Shown here: one piece after another, positions 17,197-25,529 of the stretch
Layout of the letters: each line of letters starts with the position of its first letter
Numbering within the stretch: position 1 is the stretch's first letter
Assembly (NCBI GenBank): GCA_900541205.1
Contig: UQIV01000017.1
Span: 1-53,446, forward strand
Length of the DNA stretch: 53,446 bases
Origin: an uncultured Collinsella sp.
GTDB taxonomy: Bacteria > Actinomycetota > Coriobacteriia > Coriobacteriales > Coriobacteriaceae
Direction of reading: 5' to 3'
Program-made: the position numbers and the translations under genes
The notes under the pieces: model-generated
What the model was told of the DNA's origin: nothing
What the model saw: only the letters and a program-made list of their open reading frames with translations
Database searches by the model: none

Positions 17197-17245
17197 GGAC
17201 GGCCCCGCATTTCTCCAGATAGGGGAGATGCGGGGCCGTCCTTTT
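17197..17245 (+). terminator. Intrinsic terminator of the pyrH-proS operon
   Basis: A long stem, GGACGGCCCCGCATTTCTCC pairing with GGGAGATGCGGGGCCGTCC across a 6-nt loop, ends in CTTTT. It closes the plus-strand operon before the minus-strand kinase. Confidence 0.93.
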
Positions 17246-17269
17246 ATCTTGTCGGCGCGCTCAATTGCT

Positions 17270-17313
17270 AAAAGGAAACCCCACAGCCCATATGAGCTGC
17301 GGGGTTTTCCTTG
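17270..17313 (-). terminator. Intrinsic terminator of the adhE-kinase unit
   Basis: AAGGAAACCCCACAGC pairs with GCTGCGGGGTTTTCCTT. Read on the minus strand the stem ends in CCTTTT and its one mismatch becomes a G-U pair, so it fits the minus-strand gene ending at 17345. Confidence 0.8.
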
Positions 17314-17344
17314 TGCCTCCGATGCGAAATAAATCGCTCAGATA

Positions 17345-18109
17345 TTACTGATAATCGACGACGTCGATCCAGTTCTTCAGGAACTCGTCGTTCACGTTGC
17401 GCTTACGAGCGAGCTCGGAAGCGGCGACGATGCTCGTCCACTGACGCACGACCTGCATGGGCATGTCGGCGCGATCGCAGTAGAGCTCCAGGTAGGCCTC
17501 GGCCTGGTCCTTGCTGTTGAGGGCGAAGAGCAGGTAGGTGGTGGCAACGTCGGCAGCAGGGGAGCCCTGGGTGGCGTGTGCCCAGTCGCACACATAGAGC
17601 TGGCCGTCGTCGCCGACGATGACGTTAGAGGGGTTGAAGTCGCCGTGGCAGACCTTGAACTCCTTGGTCATGCCGTCCAGACGCTCCTGAAGGTTGTAGC
17701 GCGTGGTGGCATTGAGCTGATCAAGGCTGTCGATCATGCGGGCGAACTTGTCGCGCTGACGGTTGAGCAGCGGGGAGGTGTAGCCGTGGATCTCGATCTG
17801 GAGGTCGACGAACATCTCGAGGTACTCACCAAAGCGCTGGGGCTCGGCAGTCATCTTCTCGGCAAGGGTGATGCCCGGAACCTTCTCGGTCACGAGCGCC
17901 CAGCCGTTGGCGTTCTCGAGCTGGGAAACCTCGAGAGCCTTGGGGCTGCGGATGCCGCACTCATTGATGCGGGCAAGATTCAAAGCCTCGTTGAACACGT
18001 CGGAGACGGGCTTGGTCTCGTTAAAGACCTTGACGATCTTGTCGCCCAGGTCGTAAACGACCTTGTTGCCGCGACGGACGAGCTCGGTCTTGGAATCGGG
18101 GAGCAGCAT
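17345..18109 (-). CDS. APH/choline-kinase-fold phosphotransferase of unknown substrate
   Basis: Protein of 254 residues with the aminoglycoside-phosphotransferase kinase fold. The catalytic loop is CHGDFNPSN with H155, D157 and N162, and the metal-binding aspartate is in LYVCDWAHATQGSP (about 175). A nucleotide-lobe lysine is probable at DKIVKVFNE. The family covers kinases for aminoglycosides, choline, homoserine, sugars and others, and nothing here fixes the substrate. The start ATG at 18109 has GAAAGGA upstream on the minus strand. It lies 87 nt downstream of adhE, so co-transcription is likely. A resistance role should not be assumed. Confidence 0.85.
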   Translation of the reverse strand: MLLPDSKTELVRRGNKVVYDLGDKIVKVFNETKPVSDVFNEALNLARINECGIRSPKALEVSQLENANGWALVTEKVPGITLAEKMTAEPQRFGEYLEMFVDLQIEIHGYTSPLLNRQRDKFARMIDSLDQLNATTRYNLQERLDGMTKEFKVCHGDFNPSNVIVGDDGQLYVCDWAHATQGSPAADVATTYLLFALNSKDQAEAYLELYCDRADMPMQVVRQWTSIVAASELARKRNVNDEFLKNWIDVVDYQ

Positions 18110-18142
18110 GATTGCATCCTTTCAACGATGCGATAGAAGCAA

Positions 18143-18179
18143 CGGCGGGGGCGTGCGTACACCCGTGCACCCCCGCCGC
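18143..18179 (-). terminator. Hairpin between adhE and the kinase gene
   Basis: CGGCGGGGG and CCCCCGCCG form a 9-bp all-GC stem. On the minus strand it is followed by TTGCTTC rather than a true U-run, so it may give only partial termination or stabilise the adhE 3' end. Confidence 0.5.
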
Positions 18180-18196
18180 AAATAACCGTGCTAAAA

Positions 18197-20845
18197 CTAG
18201 CAGACGGCGTAGTCCTGGGGCTCGCGGCCGTAGTAGGCGTCCAGGTAGAGCTCCTTGATCTCGCTCATGAGCGGGTAGCGCGGGTTAGCGCCGGTGCACT
18301 GGTCGTTGAATGCCTGCTCGGTCATCTCGTCGAGGGTGTCGAGGAAGTACTGCTCGTCAACACCGTAGTCGGCGATGGTCTTCTTGACGCCGATGAAGTC
18401 CTTGAGCTCCTCGAGCTTCGTGATGAAGTTCTCGAAGACCTCCTTGTCGTCCTTGCCCTCGATGCCGCAGTACTTGGCCATCTCGGCGTAGTTGTGCAGT
18501 GCGTTGGGGTAAGGATACTGGGAGAAGGTACCCATCTTGACGGGAGCCTCGGCGGCGTTGTAGCGCATGACGCGGGTCAGGATGACGGCGTTTGCGAGGC
18601 CGTGAGGCAGGTGATGGAAAGCGCCGAGCTTGTGGGCCATGGAGTGGTTGAGGCCCAGGAAGGCGTTGGCGAAGGCCATACCGGCCATGCAGGAGGCGTT
18701 GTGCATCTCCTCGCGGGCGTGCGGGTCCTTGGCGCCGTTCGTGAAGCTGGAGGGCAGGTTCTCGAAGACGAGCTTAGCAGCGCGCTCGGAGAGGCCCTTG
18801 GTGTAGTCGGAAGCCATGATGGAGACGTAGGACTCGATGGCGTGGGTCATGACGTCGATGCCGGAGGCAGCGGTCAGGCCGCGCGGGGCGGTCATGCAGT
18901 TGTCGGCGTCGACGATAGCCATGTTGGGGAGCAGCGCGTAGTCGGCGAGCGGCCACTTGATGCCGGTCTCCTTGTCGGTGATGATGGCGAACGGCGTGCA
19001 CTCGGAGCCGGTACCCGAAGAGGTCGGGACGGCGACGAAGTAGGCCTTCTTGCCCATCTCGGGGAAGGTGAAGATACGCTTGCGGATGTCCATGAAGTCC
19101 ATGGCCATGTCCTCAAACTTGCACTCGGGGTGCTCGTACATCATCCACATGATCTTGCCGGCGTCCATAGCGGAGCCACCGCCGACGGCGATGATGACGT
19201 CCGGCTCAAAGAGAGCCATCTGCTTGGCGCCGCGACGTGCGCACTGCAGCGACGGATCGGGCTCGACGTCGTAGAAGCAGTCGTGGGCGATGCCCATCTC
19301 GTCGAGCTTGGCCTCGATGGCGCGGGTGTTGCCATTCTTGAAGAGGAACTGGTCGGTGACGATGAAGGCACGCTTCTTGCCCATGACGTTGCCCAGCTCG
19401 TCGAGGGCGACGGGCGTGGAACCCTTCTTGAAGTAGACCTTCTCGGGAGCGCGGAACCACAGCATGTTCTCACGGCGCTCGGCCACAGTCTTAACGTTGA
19501 TCAAGTGCTTCACCCCAACGTTCTCGGAGACGGAGTTGCCGCCCCAGGAGCCGCAGCCCAGGGTCAGAGACGGCTTCATGCCAAAGTTGTACAGGTCACC
19601 GATGCCACCGTGCGAGGACGGGGTGTTGATGACGATGCGGCAGGCCTTCATGACGTGCTCGAACAGGCTGATCTTCTCGGCCTGGGCGGGGTGCACGTAC
19701 AGAGAGGCGGTGTGGCCCGGGCCACCGGCGAGCACCAGGTGCTCGGCCTTGTCGACGGCCTCCTGGAAGTCCTTGGCGTGGTACATGGCCAGGACCGGGG
19801 AGAGCTTCTCGTGGGAGAACTCCTCCTTGGCGGGGTCGGTGGAGGTGACCTCGGCGATCAGGATCTTGGTCTTGGCGGGAACCTCGATGCCGGCGAGCTC
19901 GGCGATCTTGGCGGCAGCCATGCCGGGGATGCGGTGATCGAGGGCGCCGTTCTTGAACATGGCGGCACGCAGGGCCTCCATCTCGGCACCCTGCTTGACG
20001 AAGTAGCAGCCGCGCTTCTGGAACTCGGCCTTAACCTGGTCATAGATGGTGTCGATGACGGTCACGGACTGCTCGGAAGCGCAGATCATGCCGTTGTCGA
20101 AGGTCTTGGAGTGAATGATGGAGTTGACGGCGAGCAGCACGTCGGCGGTGTCGTCAATGACGACCGGGGTGTTACCGGCGCCAACGCCCAGGGCGGGCTT
20201 GCCCGAGGAGTAGGCGGCCTTGACCATGCCCGGGCCACCGGTGGCGAGGATGATGTCGACGTCGCGCATGACCATGTTGGTCAGCTCGATGGAGGGGACA
20301 TCGACCCAGCCGATGATGCCCTCGGGGGCGCCGGCCTTGACGGCGGCGTCAAGCACGAGCTTGGCGGCGGCGATGGTGCACTTGGCGGCAGCCGGGTGCG
20401 GGGAGATGATGATGGCATTGCGGGTCTTCAGGCTGATCAGCGTCTTGAAGATCGCGGTGGAGGTGGGGTTGGTCGTCGGGATGACGGCGCCCACGATGCC
20501 GATGGGCTCGGCGATCTTGGTGATGCCGTAAGCCTCGTCGCGCTCCAGAACGCCACAGGTCTTGGTGTTCTTGTAAGCGTTGTAGATGTACTCTGCGGCG
20601 TAGTGGTTCTTGATGACCTTGTCCTCAAGAACGCCGCGGCCGGTCTCCTCGATGGCCATCTTCGCCAACGGGATACGAGCCTTGTTGGCGGCCATGGCGG
20701 CCTCATAGAAGATCTTGTCGACCTGCTCCTGCGTGTACGTAGCAAAAAGCGCCTGGGCCTCTCGCATCTGAGCGAGCTTAGCCTCAAGCGCCTCTACGTT
20801 GTCCACAATTGCGGGAGTAGTGTTTTCCGGTGACTTTTTCACCAT
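18197..20845 (-). CDS. adhE: Bifunctional acetaldehyde-CoA / alcohol dehydrogenase
   Basis: Protein of 882 residues, full length for AdhE. It reduces acetyl-CoA to acetaldehyde and then ethanol and regenerates NAD+ in fermentation; AdhE forms filaments (spirosomes). The N-terminal aldehyde dehydrogenase half carries GAVIPTTNPTSTAIFKTL, LATGGPGMVKAAYSSGKP and the catalytic cysteine in DNGMICASEQS. The C-terminal iron-dependent alcohol dehydrogenase half carries GGGSAMDAGKIMW, PTSSGTGSECTPFAI and the metal-site histidines in HAIESYVS, LNHSMAHKLGAFHHLPHG. AAGGAG lies 7 nt before the ATG at 20845. It is the largest minus-strand gene here and is probably under its own redox-linked control. Confidence 0.98.
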   Translation of the reverse strand: MVKKSPENTTPAIVDNVEALEAKLAQMREAQALFATYTQEQVDKIFYEAAMAANKARIPLAKMAIEETGRGVLEDKVIKNHYAAEYIYNAYKNTKTCGVLERDEAYGITKIAEPIGIVGAVIPTTNPTSTAIFKTLISLKTRNAIIISPHPAAAKCTIAAAKLVLDAAVKAGAPEGIIGWVDVPSIELTNMVMRDVDIILATGGPGMVKAAYSSGKPALGVGAGNTPVVIDDTADVLLAVNSIIHSKTFDNGMICASEQSVTVIDTIYDQVKAEFQKRGCYFVKQGAEMEALRAAMFKNGALDHRIPGMAAAKIAELAGIEVPAKTKILIAEVTSTDPAKEEFSHEKLSPVLAMYHAKDFQEAVDKAEHLVLAGGPGHTASLYVHPAQAEKISLFEHVMKACRIVINTPSSHGGIGDLYNFGMKPSLTLGCGSWGGNSVSENVGVKHLINVKTVAERRENMLWFRAPEKVYFKKGSTPVALDELGNVMGKKRAFIVTDQFLFKNGNTRAIEAKLDEMGIAHDCFYDVEPDPSLQCARRGAKQMALFEPDVIIAVGGGSAMDAGKIMWMMYEHPECKFEDMAMDFMDIRKRIFTFPEMGKKAYFVAVPTSSGTGSECTPFAIITDKETGIKWPLADYALLPNMAIVDADNCMTAPRGLTAASGIDVMTHAIESYVSIMASDYTKGLSERAAKLVFENLPSSFTNGAKDPHAREEMHNASCMAGMAFANAFLGLNHSMAHKLGAFHHLPHGLANAVILTRVMRYNAAEAPVKMGTFSQYPYPNALHNYAEMAKYCGIEGKDDKEVFENFITKLEELKDFIGVKKTIADYGVDEQYFLDTLDEMTEQAFNDQCTGANPRYPLMSEIKELYLDAYYGREPQDYAVC

Positions 20846-21247
20846 TTGTGTCTCCTTGCGATCGGAGATTTACCCTACGCCTTGCATGATAGCAAGAAAT
20901 AATTCGGTGAACGGTCAGATTCCCGTAAAAGACAAACTAAAACGCTTCAATAAACTGAAGCGTTTTAACCATTTCCCCATGGCTATGGTGTGGAGTTTGT
21001 TCATTGTTTGTTTATTAGGTCTTAGGAAATTAATGCACATCGATTAATTCCGGCTGGTCGTGACACATATTATGGGCCGTTTCTATTTCATGGCAATAAA
21101 CGCGTTCTCTTGTCAGACAAAACACTGGTAATAAACTAAACCCCATGTGTCAGACGGCACATTCAGTAAGAGTGAAATATATGCCTTTCCCTCTGGGCAT
21201 TTTGTTGCCCTTACCGGTTCATGTCAGGTAAGTGGAAAGGTCGGTTT
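20846..21247. other. Intergenic region between divergent adhE and the surface protein gene
   Basis: About 400 nt without a supported gene. It holds a possible extended -10 for adhE on the minus strand (ATGATA at 20886-20891, read as TGC-TATCAT), an 11-bp perfect inverted repeat at 20939-20966, two direct copies of TGTCAGAC (21111-21118 and 21148-21155, 37 bp apart), and the ribosome binding site GGAAAGG (21234-21240) of the surface protein. The region is markedly more AT-rich than the housekeeping DNA. Confidence 0.7.
20939..20966. promoter_or_regulatory. 11-bp perfect inverted repeat in the adhE upstream region
   Basis: AAAACGCTTCA - ATAAAC - TGAAGCGTTTT. The stem starts with As and ends with Ts, so it could be a bidirectional terminator, but no gene ends here: adhE starts 94 nt to its left and the surface gene starts about 280 nt to its right. 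An operator for a dimeric repressor is at least as likely. Confidence 0.5.
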
Positions 21248-24147
21248 GTGAGATTGCCACGCTGCAGGCGAGCTCTCGTTTGGCTCGTCTCCTTTTTGTT
21301 CGTGTTTAATACGATCCCTACGGGCGTATTCGCTGATGAAATAGTGAATAATGACCCTCAACAAAACACGACTTCGGAAAATCTGTCTAATGAATCTGCT
21401 GATAGTGCCTCTGTGCCGGGGGGGGTGCGGACGAGGCTTCGTCTAATGATAAGACGGTTTCAAGTGATGATCAAAAACCTGAATCTGATGTCTCGGATAT
21501 GCAGTCAAACGATGTGAATGTGAATGAAACATCTGATGAATCGAATTCTGATGCTGCAGAATCTGGTGTTTATCAAGTTAATGATCAATCAACATTTGAG
21601 GATGCGCTGAATAAAATCGCCTCTGATAATTTATCAGAGATCAGACTTGTCCTAAAAGGCGGCTCGTCTTTTGTGGTGCCGACCCCAGATTACGTTTCGG
21701 CTTTCGGCATTGCTAACAAGAAGATTACCGTGACGAGTGACGGTGATAATCGCGCAACCTTGCGCTTCTCCAGCCGTGCCATGCTTTCCGGACCTTGTAC
21801 TTTTGACAACGTCGAAGTGGTTGGTTCAGGAAAATTCTATTGCAATGGTTTCGATACCGTGTTCACTCGTAACTGCGAGCTCAAGCTTTCTGAGACACTT
21901 TATGGCGGTGGCTATAAGTCGACTGTCGACCACACGCATGTGGTGATAGCCGCGTCTGGATATATCAATCCTGGTAGTGGCGCGGGCCTTCATGACGTCA
22001 TTGGTGGTTCATATCAAGGGTCCGTCGAGCATGACACCTATCTTGAGATCAGCGGTAACCTTCGCATGGCTAGCGGTAATCACGTTAATCCCGGTTGCAT
22101 GCGCGGCGATGGGTCGAGCGGCGATGGAAACGGTCTTCCTGCTGTTTATGTAGGTGGTAACGCCACGCTTGTTTACGACAATGCCAACTCCGAAGTTTCT
22201 CCTGCTATCGAAGGCACTTACGGTTGCGAGATGCGCGGCAACGTGACGCTTGATGTTCGCTCGGGTCGGGTAAATGAAATTTGCGGTCATTTTGGTGACC
22301 CTGCGCCTATTAAAGGCAGCATTCATATTATTGCGGGCAGCAGTACTTATGAAAACACCGACAAAACGCTTCGTCTTAATGGTAATTGGTCAATAACTGG
22401 CGCAGGACAGATGATCCCGGATGGAGTTTATGAGGTCGATGGCGATGTCGTTATCGATGCTTACGAGAATGTTTGGGGCTGGGATAAGGGTGGATCGATA
22501 CCCAATGATGTCCCATATATTGAAGGTTCGAAGAAAGCGAACGTTGGTGGATCTATTTCCGTTAATGTCCACGGCTCCCATGTTGGCTCTATTTATGGAG
22601 CAGAGTGGAGTGCTGTAAACGGTGATATCGCCGTGAACGCTTCTGGTGTTGAGCTGAGGGATGAAGCGGGCGATTCTCATGGGTATGTTTTCTGCGAGAA
22701 CGACCTGACCAATTCGTCGGATGAGGGATCGAGCGTAAAGGCTGGAGGAAAGCTATCTATCAGTCTGAATAGCGGCAGTGTTGGCTACGTTTCGTTGACT
22801 TCGAACAAGAATGTATCGATTTCTGACGGTTCCTTCATTAATATTGCCGGACGACCGGAAATAGCTACGGGCGTTACGGGTGTGTACTATGGGCTTCCCA
22901 AGGGGTCTTCTTCTCCCACAATCAATATTGCAGGGACTGTGGCTGAGATTCCTTATATTAAGTACGCATCTGCTTTGAATGTTACTGATAAATCCGAAAT
23001 TACGGCCGGTACGATTTCTTCTGTAAATAAGATCGCTATTACTGGTCAATCGAATACAAATGTAACGACTAAATTTGGCTGCAACAATGCTTCTAGTTAT
23101 GAATTAATTGAAGACAATGGCCTTCGGGTAGATGAGGGCAGCGTTTTGACGACAGCTGGCTCTCAAGCCTACGTATATGGTTATGCCGATATCAATGGTA
23201 CTTGGGAGCAACAATACAATACTGCGAAAAACTATAACGATATTTTCGTTAAGGGAACCACCTCTATTGGTAGTAAGGGCATTCTCATTGATCACGGTTC
23301 AAGTAATTTGAAAGGTGCCGTTATTAATAAGGGCACACTTGCCTTAATGGCACCCGCATTATTCCAAGGAAATTATCGTGGCGATGATGCTGAAATTAGA
23401 TTGCCGGCTGTCACTAATAACTATGATGGCACGGATGATGGCGGTGACATTCCCCTTACTGTAAAAGGGGAATCGTCAGGGAAGTCTACTGTTAATACGG
23501 TGGATCCGAACAATTGGCAGAATTTGAAACTGCCGTCACTCGGAGATAACTACGTCCTCTCCAAAGCTAGTGGTGATGCACCTAAGCAAAGCACTTTTAT
23601 TCTTGGCAACGAGGATGCGGTTGGTGAGGGCTATTACCTTAAGCGTGTCAGGGATGCCGACGGTACTGATGATTTTCACATGTGGCAGGTCGCAGCAAAG
23701 TTATCGCTGACTTTTGATGATAATGGCGCAGGCGATCCTGCTTATCCTCAAAAGTTTTTGCAAGATAAGACTGCAGATAAGACCAGCTTCACCTTCGCGC
23801 TGCCCAGGACCGCCCCGACCCGCAAGGGCTGGGCGTTCGCCGGCTGGAACACCGAGAGGGACGGGTCGGGCGCTCAGTTCACCGACAGGACCGAGGTCTC
23901 CAAGTCCACGACCGTCTACGCCCAGTGGAAGTGGGTGCCCCGCGACGTCACCGTGACCTTCGACGAGAACGGCGGCGACACCAAGGCCGACCCCGCCTCC
24001 CGGACCAAGACCACCGAGCCGGGTTCTCTGGCTTCGACAGGGGAGAGACTGCTGCCGGTTCTTCCGCTGGCAGTTGTCGGATCTGCTTTGACTTCTTTAG
24101 GTTTGCTGCTCGAATACAACCGCAAGAAGCGGCGGAACGATAAATAA
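21248..24147 (+). pseudogene. LAxTG-anchored surface protein, out of frame at a G8 tract (probably phase-variable)
   Basis: Two overlapping frames make one protein of about 965 residues. Frame 1 (GTG 21248, GGAAAGG 7 nt upstream, to 21517) encodes a signal peptide (RRALVWLVSFLFVFNTIPTG, cleavage near FADE) and a Ser/Asn/Asp-rich linker. Frame 2 continues the same linker from the G tract at 21418-21425 and runs to 24147. Its body (about 21580-23690) is rich in Gly, Asn and short beta-strand patterns and looks like a beta-helix adhesin. Then come two Listeria-Bacteroides type repeats (FDDNGAGDP ... GWAFAGWNTERDGSG ... TTVYAQW, then VTFDENGG). The C-terminus has LASTG, a hydrophobic span and a KKRRNDK tail. 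With G8 the frames do not join; G9 or G6 restores one reading frame. Confidence 0.85.
21418..21425 (+). repeat. G8 homopolymer in the surface protein gene
   Basis: CC followed by eight Gs, then TGCGG, within the linker codons just after the signal peptide. With eight Gs translation enters a frame that ends at 21517. With nine, codons read Pro-Gly-Gly-Gly-Ala-Asp-Glu-Ala-Ser and join the downstream frame. This is the structure of a slipped-strand contingency locus. Confidence 0.85.
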
Positions 24148-24178
24148 ATAATGGCTCGCCATGGCTTTGAATGAACTG

Positions 24179-24210
24179 CCCCCCATTTCTTGGACATGAG
24201 AAATGGGGGG
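24179..24210 (+). terminator. 12-bp hairpin at the left end of the IS
   Basis: CCCCCCATTTCT pairs perfectly with AGAAATGGGGGG around the loop TGGACATG. It lies between the left end and the OrfA start. It would block read-through into the transposase and could also act as the 3' boundary of the surface protein mRNA. Only CATTCTTT follows, so termination strength is unclear. Confidence 0.6.
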
Positions 24211-24221
24211 GGGCATTCTTT

Positions 24222-24539
24222 ATGCGCGTTGATTTGAGAGTGAAGCATGATTTCGAGGCCAGGAAGGCGGCCATAGGGCTCTTCGAGCTCGGGCGCGGGT
24301 ATAAATCTGCCACGATCGCCCTTTCGCTTCACGTGGAAGCCGTGAGAAGATGGCAGGAGATATACCGCGCATTCGGGAGCGCGGTCCTGCTGCGCATGGA
24401 CGGAAAGCGGGGCAGATACACATACGAGCAGAAGGCCGCCGGTGGCCGCCGAGATCTTCTTGCGCACCGCCAACGGCTGCGGGCACCGGCAGATAGCGAT
24501 GTGCCTCAGGGCGGAAGAGGGGGCCGTGATAGCCGATAA
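24222..24539 (+). pseudogene. IS3-family OrfA fragment (helix-turn-helix part)
   Basis: The first ~67 codons match the DNA-binding start of IS150-type OrfA: FEARKAAIGLFELGRGYKSA, then EAVRRWQEIYRAFGSAVLLR and a basic segment ending YEQK. Full OrfA proteins continue with a second helix-turn-helix and a leucine-zipper-like coiled coil. Here that part is absent, and after YEQK the frame runs into out-of-frame OrfB sequence and stops at 24539. The junction lies at a 7-bp direct repeat GGCCGCC (24434-24440 and 24444-24450). The start ATG at 24222 has no visible ribosome binding site. Confidence 0.75.
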
Positions 24540-25167
24540 GACTGTGCTCAAGATGATGCGCGAGATGGGGATCCGCTGCGGTATCAGACGCGAGACGGCC
24601 TACCACAGGTACAACTCGTACAGGGGCGTCGTCGGCGGGACGTTTGAGAACGTGATCGCGAGGGATTTCGACGCCGAGGCCCCGTGGCGGAAGCTGGGAA
24701 CGGACGTCACCGAGTTCAAGGTGGCGGGCGGCAAGGCCTACTGGGCCCCGACGCTGGACTTCTGCTCCAAGGAGATCGTGGCGAGCGACATATCGACCAC
24801 GCCCGACATGGCCCAACAGGCGAGGATGCTCGACGAGCCGCCGCCCAAGATCCCCGAGGACGCCGCCCCGACCATGCACTCGGACCGGGGCTGGCAGTAC
24901 CAGCGCGCCTCGTACACATCCAGGCTCGAGGCCGCCGGCATCGTCCAGAGCATGTCCAGGAAGGCGAACTGCATCGACAATGCCGCCACCGAGCAGCTCT
25001 TCGGCCACGTCAAGGACGAGTTCTACCGGGGCCGCGAGTGGAGGACGTTCGAGGATTTCAAACGCGACCTGGAGGAATATATAGTCCACTGGAACACGCG
25101 CCGGAGGCAGGTAAGATTGAAGGGCCTGACCCCGGAGGAGTTCCGGAATCAGGCCCTCGCGGCCTAG
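24442..25167 (+). pseudogene. IS3-family OrfB DDE transposase part, lacking its usual N-terminus
   Basis: Reading frame of 241 residues with the rve catalytic domain: first Asp in LGTDVTEFKV, second Asp in MHSDRGWQYQ, Glu in NCIDNAATEQLFGHVKDEF, and the C-terminal WNTRRRQVRLKGLTPEEF. The early part GCGHRQIAMCLRAEEG and KMMREMGIRCGIRR matches the HTH_21 region that normally follows about 30-40 more residues. OrfB lies in the +1 frame relative to OrfA, not the -1 frame used for IS3 programmed frameshifting. With the missing OrfA C-terminus this points to an internal deletion, so it is probably inactive but could be moved in trans. Confidence 0.78.
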
Positions 25168-25240
25168 TCGCTATTTAGGGCGTCCAAGATTTGGGACGCA
25201 GTTTATTTCACTCTGGTTTTGCATTCCTGGATAGATAGAA

Positions 25241-25274
25241 AAGAAACCGCCTTCTCAAAAGAAAGCGGTTTCTT
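25241..25274 (-). terminator. Terminator of rpmB
   Basis: AAGAAACCGC and GCGGTTTCTT form a perfect 10-bp stem with a 14-nt loop. On the minus strand it is followed by TTCTATC after the T-rich arm. It lies 67 nt past the rpmB stop and could also stop plus-strand transcription leaving the IS. Confidence 0.75.
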
Positions 25275-25340
25275 ATAGTTCTATGTGAACGCGAGGTCTT
25301 TGACCCGGAGAGTCCGAGGTACTTGTTGGTAAGACCTTAT

Positions 25341-25529
25341 TTAGGAGCGCGCAACCTTGCCAGACTTGAGGCAGGTGGAGCAAACGTTCATCTTGCGACG
25401 GTGACCATCGACGACGACGTAGACGCGCTGGATGTTGGGGCGGAACTTACGGTTGGTGACGCGGTGAGAGTGGCTGATGGAGCGACCGGCAACGGGGTGC
25501 TTACCGCAAACTTCGCAAACTTTGGACAT
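25341..25529 (-). CDS. rpmB: 50S ribosomal protein L28 (zinc-binding type)
   Basis: Protein of 62 residues: MSKVCEVCGKHPVAGRSISH, then NRKFRPNIQRVYVVVDG and a C-terminus with NVCSTCLKSGKV. The two CxxC pairs mark the zinc-ribbon form of L28 rather than the zinc-free paralogue that some bacteria induce under zinc shortage. The start codon is at 25529, with AAGGAGG upstream on the minus strand; a longer in-frame extension to 25577 has no support. A -10-like TATAGT (complement of 25584-25589), preceded by TGC, lies about 55 nt upstream. It is divergent from the pyr operon. Confidence 0.95.
   Translation of the reverse strand: MSKVCEVCGKHPVAGRSISHSHRVTNRKFRPNIQRVYVVVDGHRRKMNVCSTCLKSGKVARS

Larger units (their letters stand above)
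24172..25205 (+). mobile_element. IS3-family (IS150-like) element, internally deleted
   Basis: About 1.03 kb bounded by imperfect inverted repeats: TGAACTGCCCCCCATTTCTT on the left (continuing GGAC) against TAAACTGCGTCCCAAATCTT on the right when reverse-complemented, about 24 positions with five mismatches. Inside are an OrfA N-terminal helix-turn-helix part and an OrfB DDE transposase part in a different frame. No 3-bp target duplication is obvious (GAA left, TTT right), so the exact ends are uncertain. It inserted just after the surface protein gene. Confidence 0.8.

Noticed and set aside
17345..18109. Reading the APH-fold kinase as an antibiotic resistance gene.
   Set aside because: Only general fold residues are visible, and its context beside adhE suggests metabolism. 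Resistance is unsupported.
18188..20833. Long plus-strand open reading frame of 881 codons opposite adhE.
   Set aside because: It is the antisense shadow of adhE, low in complexity (Leu/Gly/Val/Asp rich), has no homology pattern and arises from GC-rich codon structure.
24205..24213. G9 tract inside the IS left end, considered as a second phase-variation tract.
   Set aside because: It is not inside a coding frame; it is one arm of the terminal hairpin, so length changes would not switch a protein.
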